Part shown: one piece after another, positions 42,913 through 51,146 of the stretch
How the letters are laid out: each line of letters opens with the position of its first letter
Numbering within the stretch: the stretch's first letter is position 1
Source: CAXMST01 sp963793415
GTDB taxonomy: Bacteria > Actinomycetota > Thermoleophilia > Solirubrobacterales > 70-9
Assembly (NCBI GenBank): GCA_963793415.1
Contig: CAWCAC010000002.1
Location: 558,001 to 622,000, forward strand
Reading direction: 5' to 3'
DNA length: 64,000 nucleotides
Notes under the pieces: generated by a model
The model's input: the letters and a program-made list of their open reading frames with translations, nothing else
Told to the model about the DNA's origin: nothing
Databases searched by the model: none
Translations under genes and position numbers: made by a program

Positions 42913-43176
42913 GTGACCCCGCCAGAACGAGCATCGGAGCAGGAACGCACCCAGCGCAGCCTCAGCCTGACGACGGGCGGGCTGACGCTGCTCGGCGTCA
43001 TCCTCAGCATCGGCTTCACGGTCGGCTTTGGTGTGAGTGGTCCACTCGGGCTGCGGCTGCTGAGCGGCCTCGGGGCCGTGGTCGTCCTCGTCGCGGTTGT
43101 GAAGCTCGGGACGGCGACGGGCCGCGGACCGATCGCTCGTCTCGCCAACTGGGTAATCGGCGCCGATCAGCCGTGA
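42913..43176 (+). CDS. Small two-helix membrane protein
   Basis: 87 residues from GTG 42913. Two helices: GLTLLGVILSIGFTVGFGV and LRLLSGLGAVVVLVAVVKLG. Its stop overlaps the next start (GTGA), so it is coupled to the EamA transporter. No good ribosome site at this GTG, so the true start may differ. Family unknown. Confidence 0.5.
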   Translation: MTPPERASEQERTQRSLSLTTGGLTLLGVILSIGFTVGFGVSGPLGLRLLSGLGAVVVLVAVVKLGTATGRGPIARLANWVIGADQP

Positions 43177-44111
43177 GCGCCGGCAACGATCAACGGGGTC
43201 GGTCGCGCACCCGCGCCTACGTTCTGCTCGCCTTCGGGATGGCGATCTTCGGGAGCGGGACCCCGGTCAGCAAGTTGGTCACCGATGCTTTTCCGACCTT
43301 CTTCGCCTCTGGGGTGCGGATGCTCCTCGCGACGATCGCACTGATCCCGCTGATGGTCCTGGAGGTGCGCCGCAACGACGCCGGTCGCTTTGTCCCGCAG
43401 ATCTCGCGCGCCGACTGGCTGCGGATCGGTGGGATCGCGGTCGCGGGAATGTTCCTGTTCAGCGTCTTCATGCTCTACGGGATGCAGGAGGTCAGCGGAG
43501 CAGTCGGGAGCATCGTGATGGCAACGACTCCGGCGGTCACCGCGGCCGGCTCGGTGATCTTCCTCCGGGACCGGCTCGACCGCTGGAAGGCGCTCGCGAT
43601 CGCGCTGGCTGTGGGTGGAGTGCTGGCGGTCAACCTGGGCAGTACCGGAGACGGCAGCGGCAGCGACATCGTGCTCGGGTCGGCCCTGGTCTTCGGTGCG
43701 GTCTGCGGCGAGGCCGCCTACACGCTGATCGGCAAGCGCCTGACGGCCGATATCTCGCCACTGACGATCGCCGCCCTCGCGGCGGCACTCGCATCACTGC
43801 TGTTCGCCGTGCCGGCCGTTCTCGAGATCAGCGAGGTGCAGTGGGACTCGCTCGACGCCGGCGATCTCCTTGCCCTCGCCTGGTGGGGCCTGGGAACGAT
43901 GTGCGTGGGGTCGGTCGTCTGGTACGCAGGAGTGAAGCGGGTGCCCGGGACGACCGCCTCGGCATTCATGGGAGTGATGCCGATCTCGGCGCTACTGCTC
44001 TCCTACCTCCTTCTTGGCGAGGCGTTCGAGCCGATCCACGCCGTCGGGATGGCGGCAGTGCTCGCGGGCATGGTCGCGGTTACCCGGAGCGAAGGCGCAA
44101 CTGAGGATTGA
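43173..44111 (+). CDS. EamA/DMT-family drug or metabolite transporter
   Basis: 312 residues, ten hydrophobic helices in two EamA repeats (about 15-145 and 165-303). Repeat 1 begins YVLLAFGMAIFGSGTPVSKLV and ends AVGGVLAVNLG; repeat 2 begins GSALVFGAVCGEAAYTLIGK and ends VLAGMVAVTRS. Both carry the typical Pro-containing helix (ATTPAVTAAGSVIFL, GVMPISALLLSYLLLGE). Exports or imports small organic molecules; substrate unknown. GTG start overlapping the preceding stop. Confidence 0.9.
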   Translation: MSAGNDQRGRSRTRAYVLLAFGMAIFGSGTPVSKLVTDAFPTFFASGVRMLLATIALIPLMVLEVRRNDAGRFVPQISRADWLRIGGIAVAGMFLFSVFMLYGMQEVSGAVGSIVMATTPAVTAAGSVIFLRDRLDRWKALAIALAVGGVLAVNLGSTGDGSGSDIVLGSALVFGAVCGEAAYTLIGKRLTADISPLTIAALAAALASLLFAVPAVLEISEVQWDSLDAGDLLALAWWGLGTMCVGSVVWYAGVKRVPGTTASAFMGVMPISALLLSYLLLGEAFEPIHAVGMAAVLAGMVAVTRSEGATED

Positions 44112-44123
44112 GCTCCGCGTCGG

Positions 44124-44129
44124 TAGGGT
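44124..44129 (+). promoter_or_regulatory. -10 TAGGGT, 7 nt before ATG 44137
   Basis: TANNNT hexamer; leaderless start of the 45-residue membrane protein. Confidence 0.5.
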
Positions 44130-44136
44130 GGTGCCA

Positions 44137-44274
44137 ATGCTGAAGAGCCCGAAACTGATGCTGCTCGGGGTCGCGATCATTCTCGTCGCGGTCTTCGCCG
44201 GCGCGTTCATCCATCCGCTGCTCTTCCTGATCGGCCTCTCGGTGCTGATCGTCGCTTTCATCCCCGAGAGCTGA
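44137..44274 (+). CDS. 45-residue membrane peptide
   Basis: MLKSPKLMLLGVAIILVAVF then two short helices broken by HPLLF, ending VAFIPES. The -10 hexamer 7 nt upstream and the terminator 13 nt after the stop argue that this small ORF is a real transcription unit. Function unknown. Confidence 0.5.
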   Translation: MLKSPKLMLLGVAIILVAVFAGAFIHPLLFLIGLSVLIVAFIPES

Positions 44275-44286
44275 CCTCGAACGAAA

Positions 44287-44310
44287 CGGGGCGACCCGAA
44301 GGCCGCCCCG
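44287..44310. terminator. Bidirectional hairpin between convergent genes
   Basis: A perfect 7-bp CGGGGCG/CGCCCCG stem with a 10-nt loop, between stops at 44274 and 44337. Confidence 0.6.
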
Positions 44311-44336
44311 CTCGGTTCGGGTGTATGGGAGGGACG

Positions 44337-44897
44337 TCACCCGAAGGCGACGGTCACCTTTCCGATCGGCGTGCCCTTGGCGATCTCGGTGCCGAACGTC
44401 GCCGAGAGCGCTTCAGCCCCAGGCTTGGCCAGTGCCGCCTTGATCCCGGACACGGTCGCGCCCTTGTCGCTGACCTTGGCCTTGTCGAGGTCGAGGCTGA
44501 GCAGCTTCACCTTCGTCTTGCCGGCGTAGGCGAAGAGGTTCGACTTCTTCTTGCCGATCTTGACCAGGAAGTTCTTCACGGCCAGCTCAGCACCGCCGCC
44601 GGCGAACTCGAGGCCACCGCGGTGCTCGATCTTGCCGGTCAGATCCCGGTCCAGCTCCGCCTTCGTGATCGGGAAGGCGATTCCCTTTGCGCCTGCCTTG
44701 GCGGGCTTCAGTGGTGTCACCGAGACGCCGAGGTCGGAAAGCGCCTCGAAAGTCTTCGCGTTCGGCTTCAGTGTCGTCTTGCCGAGCTTCTTGGCGTCAG
44801 CTGTCGCGGTCATCCCGAAGGTGAGCGCAAGGGCCGCAAGGGCCGCGAGGGCGACGATCAGGCGACGCCCAGATGAGATCGCAGATCCGGTGGTCAC
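44337..44897 (-). CDS. Secreted beta-rich protein of unknown function
   Basis: 186 residues from GTG 44897; AAGGAG lies 5 nt upstream. Signal peptide: RRLIVALAALAALALTFGMTATADA. The mature part is Lys-rich with repeated strand-like units (GIAFPITKAELDRDLTGKIEHRGGLEFAGGG, VKLLSLDLDKAKVSDKGATVSG). I recall similar secreted proteins in soil actinobacteria but cannot name a family. A gap of about 100 nt separates it from the GAP gene, so it may have its own promoter. Confidence 0.6.
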   Translation of the reverse strand: MTTGSAISSGRRLIVALAALAALALTFGMTATADAKKLGKTTLKPNAKTFEALSDLGVSVTPLKPAKAGAKGIAFPITKAELDRDLTGKIEHRGGLEFAGGGAELAVKNFLVKIGKKKSNLFAYAGKTKVKLLSLDLDKAKVSDKGATVSGIKAALAKPGAEALSATFGTEIAKGTPIGKVTVAFG

Positions 44898-45004
44898 GAT
44901 CACTCCTTCCGTTCGTGCTTCCCCCTCGCCCACCCCTACGGGACGGACGGGCAGTCGGATCACTTCCTCCGCAGGGACCGTCTGGACGACTCCGCCGTCG
45001 GCGG

Positions 45005-45679
45005 TCAGACGTTGAAGATGCCCCGCACGAGAAGGAAGGCTCCGGCGCCGACGAGCAGCACGGTGACCGCGGTGCGGCCGTGATCGGAGATCAGCCGGCG
45101 GAGGCCGTCGAGCGCCCGCTGGCCGGTCTTCGGAGCCAACTTCGTCGCCGCGAGCGGTGCCCACGCCGGCAGCGAACAGATCGAGACGACGACGAAGATC
45201 AGGAAGATCCGCTCGGGCGTGCCGAGGTCTCCCGCGGCGATCTCCTTGGCGATCACGACGATCAGCGCCAGGGTCGTGAAGTTCGTCGCCATCGAGAAGA
45301 CCCCGAACGGAAAAGCCGCCTCCGGCCGCCCGGCGAACGAGCGCCGCCTTTTCTCCTCGGCGCTCGCCGCCTTGCCCCTCGGGCGCCGCAGCGGATGCTT
45401 GCCGGTGTAGAAGACGGCGCCCCCGATCGCGAGCAGGCCGGCCCCGAGCAGGATGTCGAGCGTCGCGCTCAGCTCCGGCTCGGTCGGCAGCTCGATCAGG
45501 TGGCCCGCGAAGACGAGCAGGACGACGATCACGAGCAGGGTCAGCACGGCGCCGAGCGCGTAGTGGTTGGCAGCGCGCCTGCCGCCGGTACCGAGCACCA
45601 CGGTCTGCTCGGTCAGCATCATCGGGCTGACGGCGCCGCCCAGGCTGAGCGGCAGCAGCAGGAGGAGCGCTGCGATCAC
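45005..45679 (-). CDS. GAP/Sap-family (LysE-like) membrane protein
   Basis: 224 residues, GTG start, six helices in a LysE-like pattern. It opens LLLLPLSLGGAVSPMMLTEQTVVL, with the Pro of the first helix pair, and has FPFGVFSMATNFTTLALIVVIAKEIAAG in the middle, matching the GAP (sulfolipid-1-addressing protein-like) family. In mycobacteria such proteins help export glycolipids; here the cargo is unknown. Only 4 nt separate it from the upstream AlaDH-like gene, so they form an operon. Confidence 0.78.
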   Translation of the reverse strand: MIAALLLLLPLSLGGAVSPMMLTEQTVVLGTGGRRAANHYALGAVLTLLVIVVLLVFAGHLIELPTEPELSATLDILLGAGLLAIGGAVFYTGKHPLRRPRGKAASAEEKRRRSFAGRPEAAFPFGVFSMATNFTTLALIVVIAKEIAAGDLGTPERIFLIFVVVSICSLPAWAPLAATKLAPKTGQRALDGLRRLISDHGRTAVTVLLVGAGAFLLVRGIFNV

Positions 45680-45683
45680 GCGG

Positions 45684-46823
45684 TCAGATCTTCGCGTGCG
45701 GGTACTCGGGCGAGCGGCCCTGGAAGGAGAGGATCTTCGGGTTCTGGACCACGCCCTCGCCGATCTCGATCGCGCGGCTCAGGGTCGGGTCCGCCGCCCA
45801 AGCGTCGGCCCCGCCGAGCGCGGCGGGCAGGTTCGGGATCAGCGCCCGGCTGATCTCCCAGGTCGCCGAGTCCCACAGCAGCGAGGGGCTGTGGTCGACG
45901 GCGTAACAGAGCATGCCGTCGCCGACCGTGAAGACGGGGTCGTCGAAGGTCGTCGGCTGCGACCACTCGAAGCCCATCCCCTCGTCCGCGGAGACGTCGA
46001 CGAACAGGGTGCCGCGGGGAAACTGCTTCAGCTCCTCGTCGGTGATCAGGATCAGCGGGGCGTCGGTGTTCTGGAGCATGCAGTTGACGACGATGTCGTG
46101 GTCGCCGAGGAACTCCGCGACGGACTCGTGTTCGCTGTCGAGTTGCAGGGTCTGGCCCGGGGCCTCGGGGTCGCGCTCGTAGGTGACGAGCCGCATCGAG
46201 TGGATCGGCCCGGCGACCGCCGCAGCCTCGCGCCTGGTCAGGACCGAAACGTCGCCGATCCCCATCGCCTCGAGACCGGTGACCGCGCCCCGTCCCGTCG
46301 CTCCGAACCCGATCACCGCGGCCCGCAGTTCGCGGCCGTACTGCCCCGTCGCCCCCGCGAGCTGCAGCGCATGAATGACGGAGCAGTAGCCGGCGAGCTC
46401 GTTGTTCTTGTGAAAGACGTGCAGGTCGAAGGACCCATCGCGGCTGTAGTGGTGCATCTCCTCCCAGGCGATCAGGGTCAGCCGCCGGTCGATCGCGAGC
46501 TGGGTGATCTCCTCGTCCTGAACGCAGTGAACCCAGCCCCACAGTGCCTTGCCCTCGGGGATCTCGAGCAGGTCCGCCGGCGTCGGCTTCGGCAGCACGA
46601 CCACGTCGCTGCTCGCGATCAGCCGCTCGCGCGTGGCGATCGCGCCGACCAGGGGCGCGAGGTCCTCGTCCGCGAACCCGAACGGCTCCCCGTACCCGTG
46701 CTCGAGCGAGATTCGCTTGCGCACGGCCTCATCGATCTCCGCGAAGTGCCGGGGGTGGAGCGGCAGACGGCGTTCGTTCTCCTTGTGGGATCCGCCGAGT
46801 ACCCCGAGGGCCAGTTCATTCAT
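45684..46823 (-). CDS. Alanine dehydrogenase/PNT-family oxidoreductase (CEOS-like)
   Basis: 379 residues. The N-terminal domain starts LGVLGGSHKENERRLPLHPRHF, with the Lys/Arg-Glu pattern of AlaDH/PNT, followed by VVVLPKPTPAD. The NAD domain has AAVIGFGATGRGAVTGLEAMG, an altered dinucleotide motif. DIVVNCMLQNTDAPLILITDEEL fits the family, and N5-(carboxyethyl)ornithine synthase is the best relative I recall. Catalyses an NAD(P)-dependent imine or keto-acid step; substrate unknown. TACGTT lies 9 nt before the ATG. Confidence 0.75.
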   Translation of the reverse strand: MNELALGVLGGSHKENERRLPLHPRHFAEIDEAVRKRISLEHGYGEPFGFADEDLAPLVGAIATRERLIASSDVVVLPKPTPADLLEIPEGKALWGWVHCVQDEEITQLAIDRRLTLIAWEEMHHYSRDGSFDLHVFHKNNELAGYCSVIHALQLAGATGQYGRELRAAVIGFGATGRGAVTGLEAMGIGDVSVLTRREAAAVAGPIHSMRLVTYERDPEAPGQTLQLDSEHESVAEFLGDHDIVVNCMLQNTDAPLILITDEELKQFPRGTLFVDVSADEGMGFEWSQPTTFDDPVFTVGDGMLCYAVDHSPSLLWDSATWEISRALIPNLPAALGGADAWAADPTLSRAIEIGEGVVQNPKILSFQGRSPEYPHAKI

Positions 46824-46858
46824 CGCCCGGCGAACGTATCAAGCTGCCCTCAGCCCGC

Positions 46859-47749
46859 TCAGCCGCCCTCGGGTGCCAGGACGGCAGCAACGTTGAGGCG
46901 GTGGACTGCCTCGTACGGCTCGAACCAGGTGACCGAGCCGGCGGCGAGGCTGTCGGCGATCAGCTCTCGTAGCGGAGCCTCGCGGAGCTCCGGCTCGTCC
47001 CGGCAGCGCTGCAAGATGCGGATGTAGTCGCGGGTCGCGTCGATCAGCCCCGGCCCGTAGCCGCCGGCCGCGATCACGTCGGGGTCGCCGTGGTCGGGGA
47101 GGATCGAAATGGCGCCCAGGTCCCGGAGCCGACCGAGATCCGCGAGGTGGGCGTCGAAGCTCTCGGGCTCGTCGACGTAGGTGACCGTGTCTTCGAGTGT
47201 GTCGCCGGCGAACAGCAGCCTGCGAGCGGGCAGCCAAAGCACTGCCGCATCGTCGCTGTGGATGTTGACGCCGATCAGCTCCGCTTCGAGCGAGCCGATT
47301 CTCAGCTCCAGCCGATCCTCGAAGGTCCGGGTCGGCAGGACGAGCGGGTCGATTGCCGGCGGCCCCTCGAGCTCGCCGCGCTCGATCGCGTCTCGGTTGC
47401 GGCGCAGGTGCTCGGCGGCGCGAACGGTCGCGATCACCTCGCAGCCGGCGAAGGCCCCGGTGCCCGCGATGTGGTCGAGGTGGTGGTGGCTGAGGATGAC
47501 GGTGATCGCACCGACCCCCTCCTGCTCGAGCGTCGAACGGATCAGCCGGCCGCGCTCGACCGAGACGTGAGTGTCGTAGACGAGCGCCTCGTCGCCGTCG
47601 ACGATCGCGTAGCTGGCGATGCCGAGCGAGAGCGCGCCCTCGTCGACCCAGTTCTCCTGCTCCGCGTAACGGCGACCGTCCCGCCCTTCGTAGAAGGCGA
47701 GTACGTTCGGCGCGGGGCGGAGGACGCGCACGTGTTCGGCCCCCGGCAA
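46859..47749 (-). CDS. Metallo-beta-lactamase-fold hydrolase
   Basis: 296 residues from TTG 47749 (GGGGGAAGAG upstream); GTG 47731 is an alternative. The metal motif is VILSHHHLDHIAG (HxHxDH), with further ligands in GVNIHSDDAAVLW, LLFAGDTLEDTV and ILPDHGDPDV. A helical C-terminus includes IRILQRCRDEP. No signal peptide, so a cytoplasmic MBL hydrolase; lactonase, thioesterase or another activity cannot be chosen from sequence. Separate from the AlaDH-like gene by 35 nt. Confidence 0.85.
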   Translation of the reverse strand: MPGAEHVRVLRPAPNVLAFYEGRDGRRYAEQENWVDEGALSLGIASYAIVDGDEALVYDTHVSVERGRLIRSTLEQEGVGAITVILSHHHLDHIAGTGAFAGCEVIATVRAAEHLRRNRDAIERGELEGPPAIDPLVLPTRTFEDRLELRIGSLEAELIGVNIHSDDAAVLWLPARRLLFAGDTLEDTVTYVDEPESFDAHLADLGRLRDLGAISILPDHGDPDVIAAGGYGPGLIDATRDYIRILQRCRDEPELREAPLRELIADSLAAGSVTWFEPYEAVHRLNVAAVLAPEGG

Positions 47750-47775
47750 GGCTCTTCCCCCGCTTTCGGGCCGGG

Positions 47776-48198
47776 CTATCGGGCGGGCACTACGAGCACC
47801 GGGCAGGGCGCGATGTGGAGCAGCTTGTGGGCGACGCTGCCGACCACGACCCCCGCGAGGGACGAATGACCGTGGCTGCCGACGACGATCACATCAGCGC
47901 CGGCGGCGGCGGCGATCTCGGCGATCTTCGGCGCCGGCCCACCGAGCACGACGCCGTCGCTCTCGAGCGACGCCTCGACACCGTCGGCTCCGATCGCGTC
48001 GACCTGACCCTTGACCTTGGCCACGAGCTCGTCCTCGTCGGCGTGCTTGGGCACCATGTCGCCCTTTGCGGGCGAGCGTTCATCGATGTGAGCGACGACG
48101 ATGCGGCCGTTCGCCTGGCGAGCCAGGGCGGTTGCGACAGGGATGGCGGCGTCCGCCTGCTCGGATCCGTCGAGCGCCAGAACAACTGTTTCGAACAT
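47776..48198 (-). CDS. Universal stress protein, single UspA domain
   Basis: 140 residues from ATG 48198, with GGAGGAGG immediately before. UspA fold: VVLALDGSEQADAAI at the start and the ATP-binding motif VVGSHGHSSLAGVVVGSVAHKLL (G-x2-G-x9-G-S) near the end, closing with PCPVLVV. Binds ATP and aids survival under stress. The stop is 26 nt from the MBL gene start, so the two may share a transcript. Confidence 0.93.
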   Translation of the reverse strand: MFETVVLALDGSEQADAAIPVATALARQANGRIVVAHIDERSPAKGDMVPKHADEDELVAKVKGQVDAIGADGVEASLESDGVVLGGPAPKIAEIAAAAGADVIVVGSHGHSSLAGVVVGSVAHKLLHIAPCPVLVVPAR

Positions 48199-48300
48199 GA
48201 ATCCTCCTCCTCGCCGCAAGCCTATTCCTTTCGACTCCGCGTCGAGAGGTCGGTTGCGCTGACACGGGTTGCGCCGATCGAACCGAGGCGAGGCCTGCCG

Positions 48301-48306
48301 TACGAT
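48301..48306 (+). promoter_or_regulatory. -10 TACGAT, 6 nt before ATG 48313
   Basis: TANNNT hexamer with TCGAAC 17 nt upstream as a weak -35; leaderless. Confidence 0.55.
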
Positions 48307-48312
48307 CGGGGC

Positions 48313-48888
48313 ATGGCGAAGCTCTTCGAGGAGATCACCGACCACCACCGGGAGTGGATCTCAAGGCAGGCCTTGTTCTTCGCCGCCAGCGCGCCGCTTG
48401 CGGCCGACGGTCACGTCAACGTCTCGCCGAAGGGCCCGATCGGCTCCTTCGCCGTGCTCGACCCGCACACCGTCGCCTACCTCGACGTCAACGGCAGCGG
48501 CTCGGAGACGATCGCGCACCTGCGCGAGAACGGCCGGATCTGCGTCATGTTCTGCGCCTTCGAAGGGCCGCCGCGGATCCTGCGGCTGCACGGGACGGGC
48601 GAAGCCGTACTCAAGGACGATCCGCGCTTCGAGCAGTTGCTCGGTGCGGCCGCGTTCGCCGACGCCTCGATTCCGGAGGCGCGCCGCTCGATCATCCGCG
48701 TCGAGGTCGAGCGCGTCGCCGACTCCTGCGGCTACGGCGTGCCGCTGATGAGCTTCGAGGGCAGCCGCGACCACCACGCGCTCTCGACCGCGAAGAAGCT
48801 GCGAACGGTCGGGGTCGAGGCCTACGAGCGCCAACAGCGCGAGCGCGGCGCCCGCAGCCTCGACGGGCTGCCGTCGCAGATGGACTGA
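48313..48888 (+). CDS. Pyridoxamine-5'-phosphate-oxidase-like flavin protein
   Basis: 191 residues. Split-barrel FMN-binding pattern: FFAASAPLAADGHVNVSPKGP, FAVLDPHTVAYLDVNGSGSETIAHLRENGRICVMFCAFEGPPRILRLHGTGEAV (in pieces), and ADSCGYGVPLMSFEGSRD at the end. NVSPKG and the G-S-E-T-I-A-H-L-R-E-N segment are typical of the flavin/F420 split-barrel subgroup. Cofactor FMN or F420 not decided; substrate unknown. Confidence 0.85.
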   Translation: MAKLFEEITDHHREWISRQALFFAASAPLAADGHVNVSPKGPIGSFAVLDPHTVAYLDVNGSGSETIAHLRENGRICVMFCAFEGPPRILRLHGTGEAVLKDDPRFEQLLGAAAFADASIPEARRSIIRVEVERVADSCGYGVPLMSFEGSRDHHALSTAKKLRTVGVEAYERQQRERGARSLDGLPSQMD

Positions 48889-48892
48889 GCGG

Positions 48893-48911
48893 GGTTCCGG
48901 CGGCCGGAACC
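48893..48911. terminator. Hairpin between convergent genes
   Basis: A perfect 8-bp GGTTCCGG/CCGGAACC stem with a CGG loop, just after the stop at 48888 and before the dodecin stop; no long T-run. Confidence 0.55.
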
Positions 48912-48942
48912 AAACTGGCCCAGCCGCCCGACCCCGGAGTCG

Positions 48943-49155
48943 CTACTCCTTGTCGTACTTGAACGAGACGTCGAGGCGGACCCGGAATCCGGTGACCTTG
49001 CCGTCCTCGATCGTCACGTCCTGGCGCACGACCTCGGCGATCCGAAGCTCTCGCACGGACTCGCCGACCTTCTCGACGGCGTTCCTCGCCGCCTGCTCCC
49101 ACGAGTCCGCGCTGACACCGATCACTTCGGTAACGCGGTAGACGCTCTCTGTCAT
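48943..49155 (-). CDS. Dodecin, flavin-storage protein
   Basis: 70 residues, the normal dodecin length. YRVTEVIGVSADSWEQAARNAVEKV, then LRELRIAEVVRQDV-like strands and GKVTGFRVRLDVSFKYD match the family: one beta-alpha-beta2 unit that assembles into a hollow dodecamer binding FMN or riboflavin, with the conserved Trp that stacks on flavin. GGAGGAG precedes the ATG. Confidence 0.93.
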   Translation of the reverse strand: MTESVYRVTEVIGVSADSWEQAARNAVEKVGESVRELRIAEVVRQDVTIEDGKVTGFRVRLDVSFKYDKE

Positions 49156-49230
49156 CTGACTCTCCTCCTGTAGGGACCTGTACCCCTACCTTCGCAGAGA
49201 GCGCTCAGCGCACCTTGAGCTTGGTCGCGG

Positions 49231-49884
49231 TCAGGGCTCGCTGCGCCAGGCGGGCGCGGCGAGCACGACCATTCGCAGCTGCTTGGCCGCGATGCGGCGG
49301 ATCTCGGCCTCCGCCTCGGGGCTCCCGGGCGGCGCTTCGAGCAGGTCCTCGACGATCGAGACCATCGCGTTGACGAGCAGGCTCGCCATCACCTGCACGT
49401 CTTCGTTGTTCCAGCGGTCCATGTAAGGGAAGCGGACGAGGTCGGTTGCCAGCTCGCTCGCGAAGAGGCGGATCTGGGTGCGGATCGCGTGGCGGATCGC
49501 GGCGAGGCCGCCGTAGCGCTCCCGAGCGATGAATAGGAAGTGCGGCCGGTGCTCGTGCACGTGGCGGACGAGGATCTCGACCGAGTTGGCGATCACGTGG
49601 TCGAAGGTCGCCGGGTCGGCGCGGGCGTCGCGGATCATCTCCCTCAGCGTCCGGAAGGAGTCGTCGATCAGGACCAGGCCGAGCTCCTCCATGCTCGCGA
49701 AGTGCCGGTAGAAGGCGGTCGGCACGACGCCTGCCTCGCGCGCCACCTCGCGCAGGCTGAGGCTCGAGAAGCTCTTGTCCTCGAGCAGGCGCAGGGCAGC
49801 GTCGAGCAACTCGTTCCGGGTCCTGAGCTTGCGATCGCTGCGGCTCTCTGGAGCACGGGTGTTCACACTTCCAGTGTGACGCAT
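49231..49884 (-). CDS. TetR-family regulator, probably of fatty-acid desaturation
   Basis: 217 residues from ATG 49884, which lies 7 nt after a TTTTAT hexamer; an upstream ATG at 49929 is in frame. HTH at about 20-65: TRNELLDAALRLLEDKSFSSLSLREVAREAGVVPTAFYRHFASMEEL (in pieces). The C-terminal ligand domain is helical. Divergent from the reductase and desaturase genes, as in DesT-type loci, so acyl-CoA or fatty-acid sensing is the likely role. A palindrome at 49864-49878 lies within its own first codons. Confidence 0.85.
   Translation of the reverse strand: MRHTGSVNTRAPESRSDRKLRTRNELLDAALRLLEDKSFSSLSLREVAREAGVVPTAFYRHFASMEELGLVLIDDSFRTLREMIRDARADPATFDHVIANSVEILVRHVHEHRPHFLFIARERYGGLAAIRHAIRTQIRLFASELATDLVRFPYMDRWNNEDVQVMASLLVNAMVSIVEDLLEAPPGSPEAEAEIRRIAAKQLRMVVLAAPAWRSEP
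49864..49878. promoter_or_regulatory. Palindrome CACACT-TCC-AGTGTG (candidate operator)
   Basis: A perfect 6+6 inverted repeat in the TetR/desaturase divergent region. It overlaps the 5' end of the regulator gene, where binding would block its leaderless transcript. Confidence 0.5.
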
Positions 49885-49925
49885 TGCACGGATAAAACCC
49901 GCATTCAGGCTTGCATCGTTCGATG

Positions 49926-49955
49926 TCACACGGTAGTTTGTGAACAGTCGTACAC
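49926..49955. promoter_or_regulatory. Overlapping inverted repeats before the reductase gene
   Basis: TCACA-N8-TGTGA at 49926-49943, and the imperfect GTGAAC-N4-GTACAC at 49940-49955. The second resembles FadR/DesT-type operators. TACACT at 49951 may be the -10 of the reductase-desaturase operon. Confidence 0.45.
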
Positions 49956-49992
49956 TGAAGTTCTACCGACGACGAAGGAAAGCGAGGCGAGG

Positions 49993-51102
49993 ATGCCGGC
50001 AACCAGGACAGCGACCCGACTGCTGCGCTCGCGACTGCTCGACGCGCTCACCTTCCCGCACGGGACTGAGCGCTACGTTGAGCTGATCGCCCCGCTCGCA
50101 TCGCGCACGGACGTGCGGGCCGAGGTGCTCGCCGTCCGTCACCAGACGCCGAAGAGCGTCACCCTGACCCTCGCTCCGAACGAGAACTGGCTCGGAGCCC
50201 GCGCCGGTCAGTTCGTTGGCGTCGGAGTCGAGATCGACGGCCGCCGCGAGACCCGTCCCTACTCGCTCTCCGGCTCCGAGCACGAGCGCGGGGGAGTGCT
50301 CGAGCTGACGGTCTCGACCCATCCCGAGGGCCTCGTCTCCCGCTGGCTCCGCGACCGGGCCCGGCCGGGGATGCTCGTTCATCTCGAGCAGGCGTCGGGC
50401 GAGTTCGCGCTTCCGCGTGTCCGGCCCGCGCGGATTCTCCTGATCTCCGGAGGCAGCGGCATCACGCCGGTGATGTCGATGCTGCGGACGCTGTGCGACG
50501 AACGCCATCCCGATCAGGGGGGCGAGATCGGGTTCCTCAACTACGCCCGTTCTCCGGAACTCGCCCTCTACGGTCCTGAACTGGAGCAGCTCGCCGCTCG
50601 CCACGGCGGCGTTCGCGTCGCCCGCGGATTCACCCGCGACGAGGACGCCGGCCCGATCTCGGGACGGTTCCGGCCCGAGCATCTCGACTCGGTGATCTCC
50701 GACCACCGGGACGCCGCCGTCTTCGTCTGCGGGCCGCCGGCGCTGATCGAGGCGGTGCGCTCCACCTGGGCGGGGCAGGGCCTTGCCGAGCCACTTGTCG
50801 AGACGTTCGCGCCACCGGTCTTCGCAACCGACGCCGGCGAACCGGCCGGGGGCGGCACGGTCCGCTTCACGACCAGCGGTCGCGAGATCGAGGCCGGTGC
50901 CCTGCCCCTGCTCGAACAGGCCGAGGACGCCGGACTGACGCCCGAGTACGGCTGCCGGATGGGCATCTGCAACACCTGCTCGTGCCGCAAGCGGAGCGGC
51001 ACCGTCCGCAACCTGCTGACCGGGGAGACCTCCTCGAAGGAGGGCGAGCCGGTCCGCCTCTGCGTCTCGGTCCCGATCGGCGACGTCGAGCTCGAGCTCT
51101 GA
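49993..51102 (+). CDS. Ferredoxin-NAD(P)H reductase with C-terminal 2Fe-2S domain
   Basis: 369 residues. FAD domain with RPYSLSGSE; NAD domain with ILLISGGSGITPVMSMLR and AVFVCGPPALIEAV; plant-type ferredoxin domain with CRMGICNTCSC and a fourth Cys in VRLCVSVP. Passes electrons from NAD(P)H to the desaturase encoded next (45 nt downstream). This matches the oxidoreductase-desaturase pairs of mycobacteria and pseudomonads. GCGAGGCGAGG lies upstream of the ATG. Confidence 0.93.
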   Translation: MPATRTATRLLRSRLLDALTFPHGTERYVELIAPLASRTDVRAEVLAVRHQTPKSVTLTLAPNENWLGARAGQFVGVGVEIDGRRETRPYSLSGSEHERGGVLELTVSTHPEGLVSRWLRDRARPGMLVHLEQASGEFALPRVRPARILLISGGSGITPVMSMLRTLCDERHPDQGGEIGFLNYARSPELALYGPELEQLAARHGGVRVARGFTRDEDAGPISGRFRPEHLDSVISDHRDAAVFVCGPPALIEAVRSTWAGQGLAEPLVETFAPPVFATDAGEPAGGGTVRFTTSGREIEAGALPLLEQAEDAGLTPEYGCRMGICNTCSCRKRSGTVRNLLTGETSSKEGEPVRLCVSVPIGDVELEL

Positions 51103-51146
51103 CCAGACCAGCGTCCACGACCTTTCCGACCAAGGAGGAGAACACG

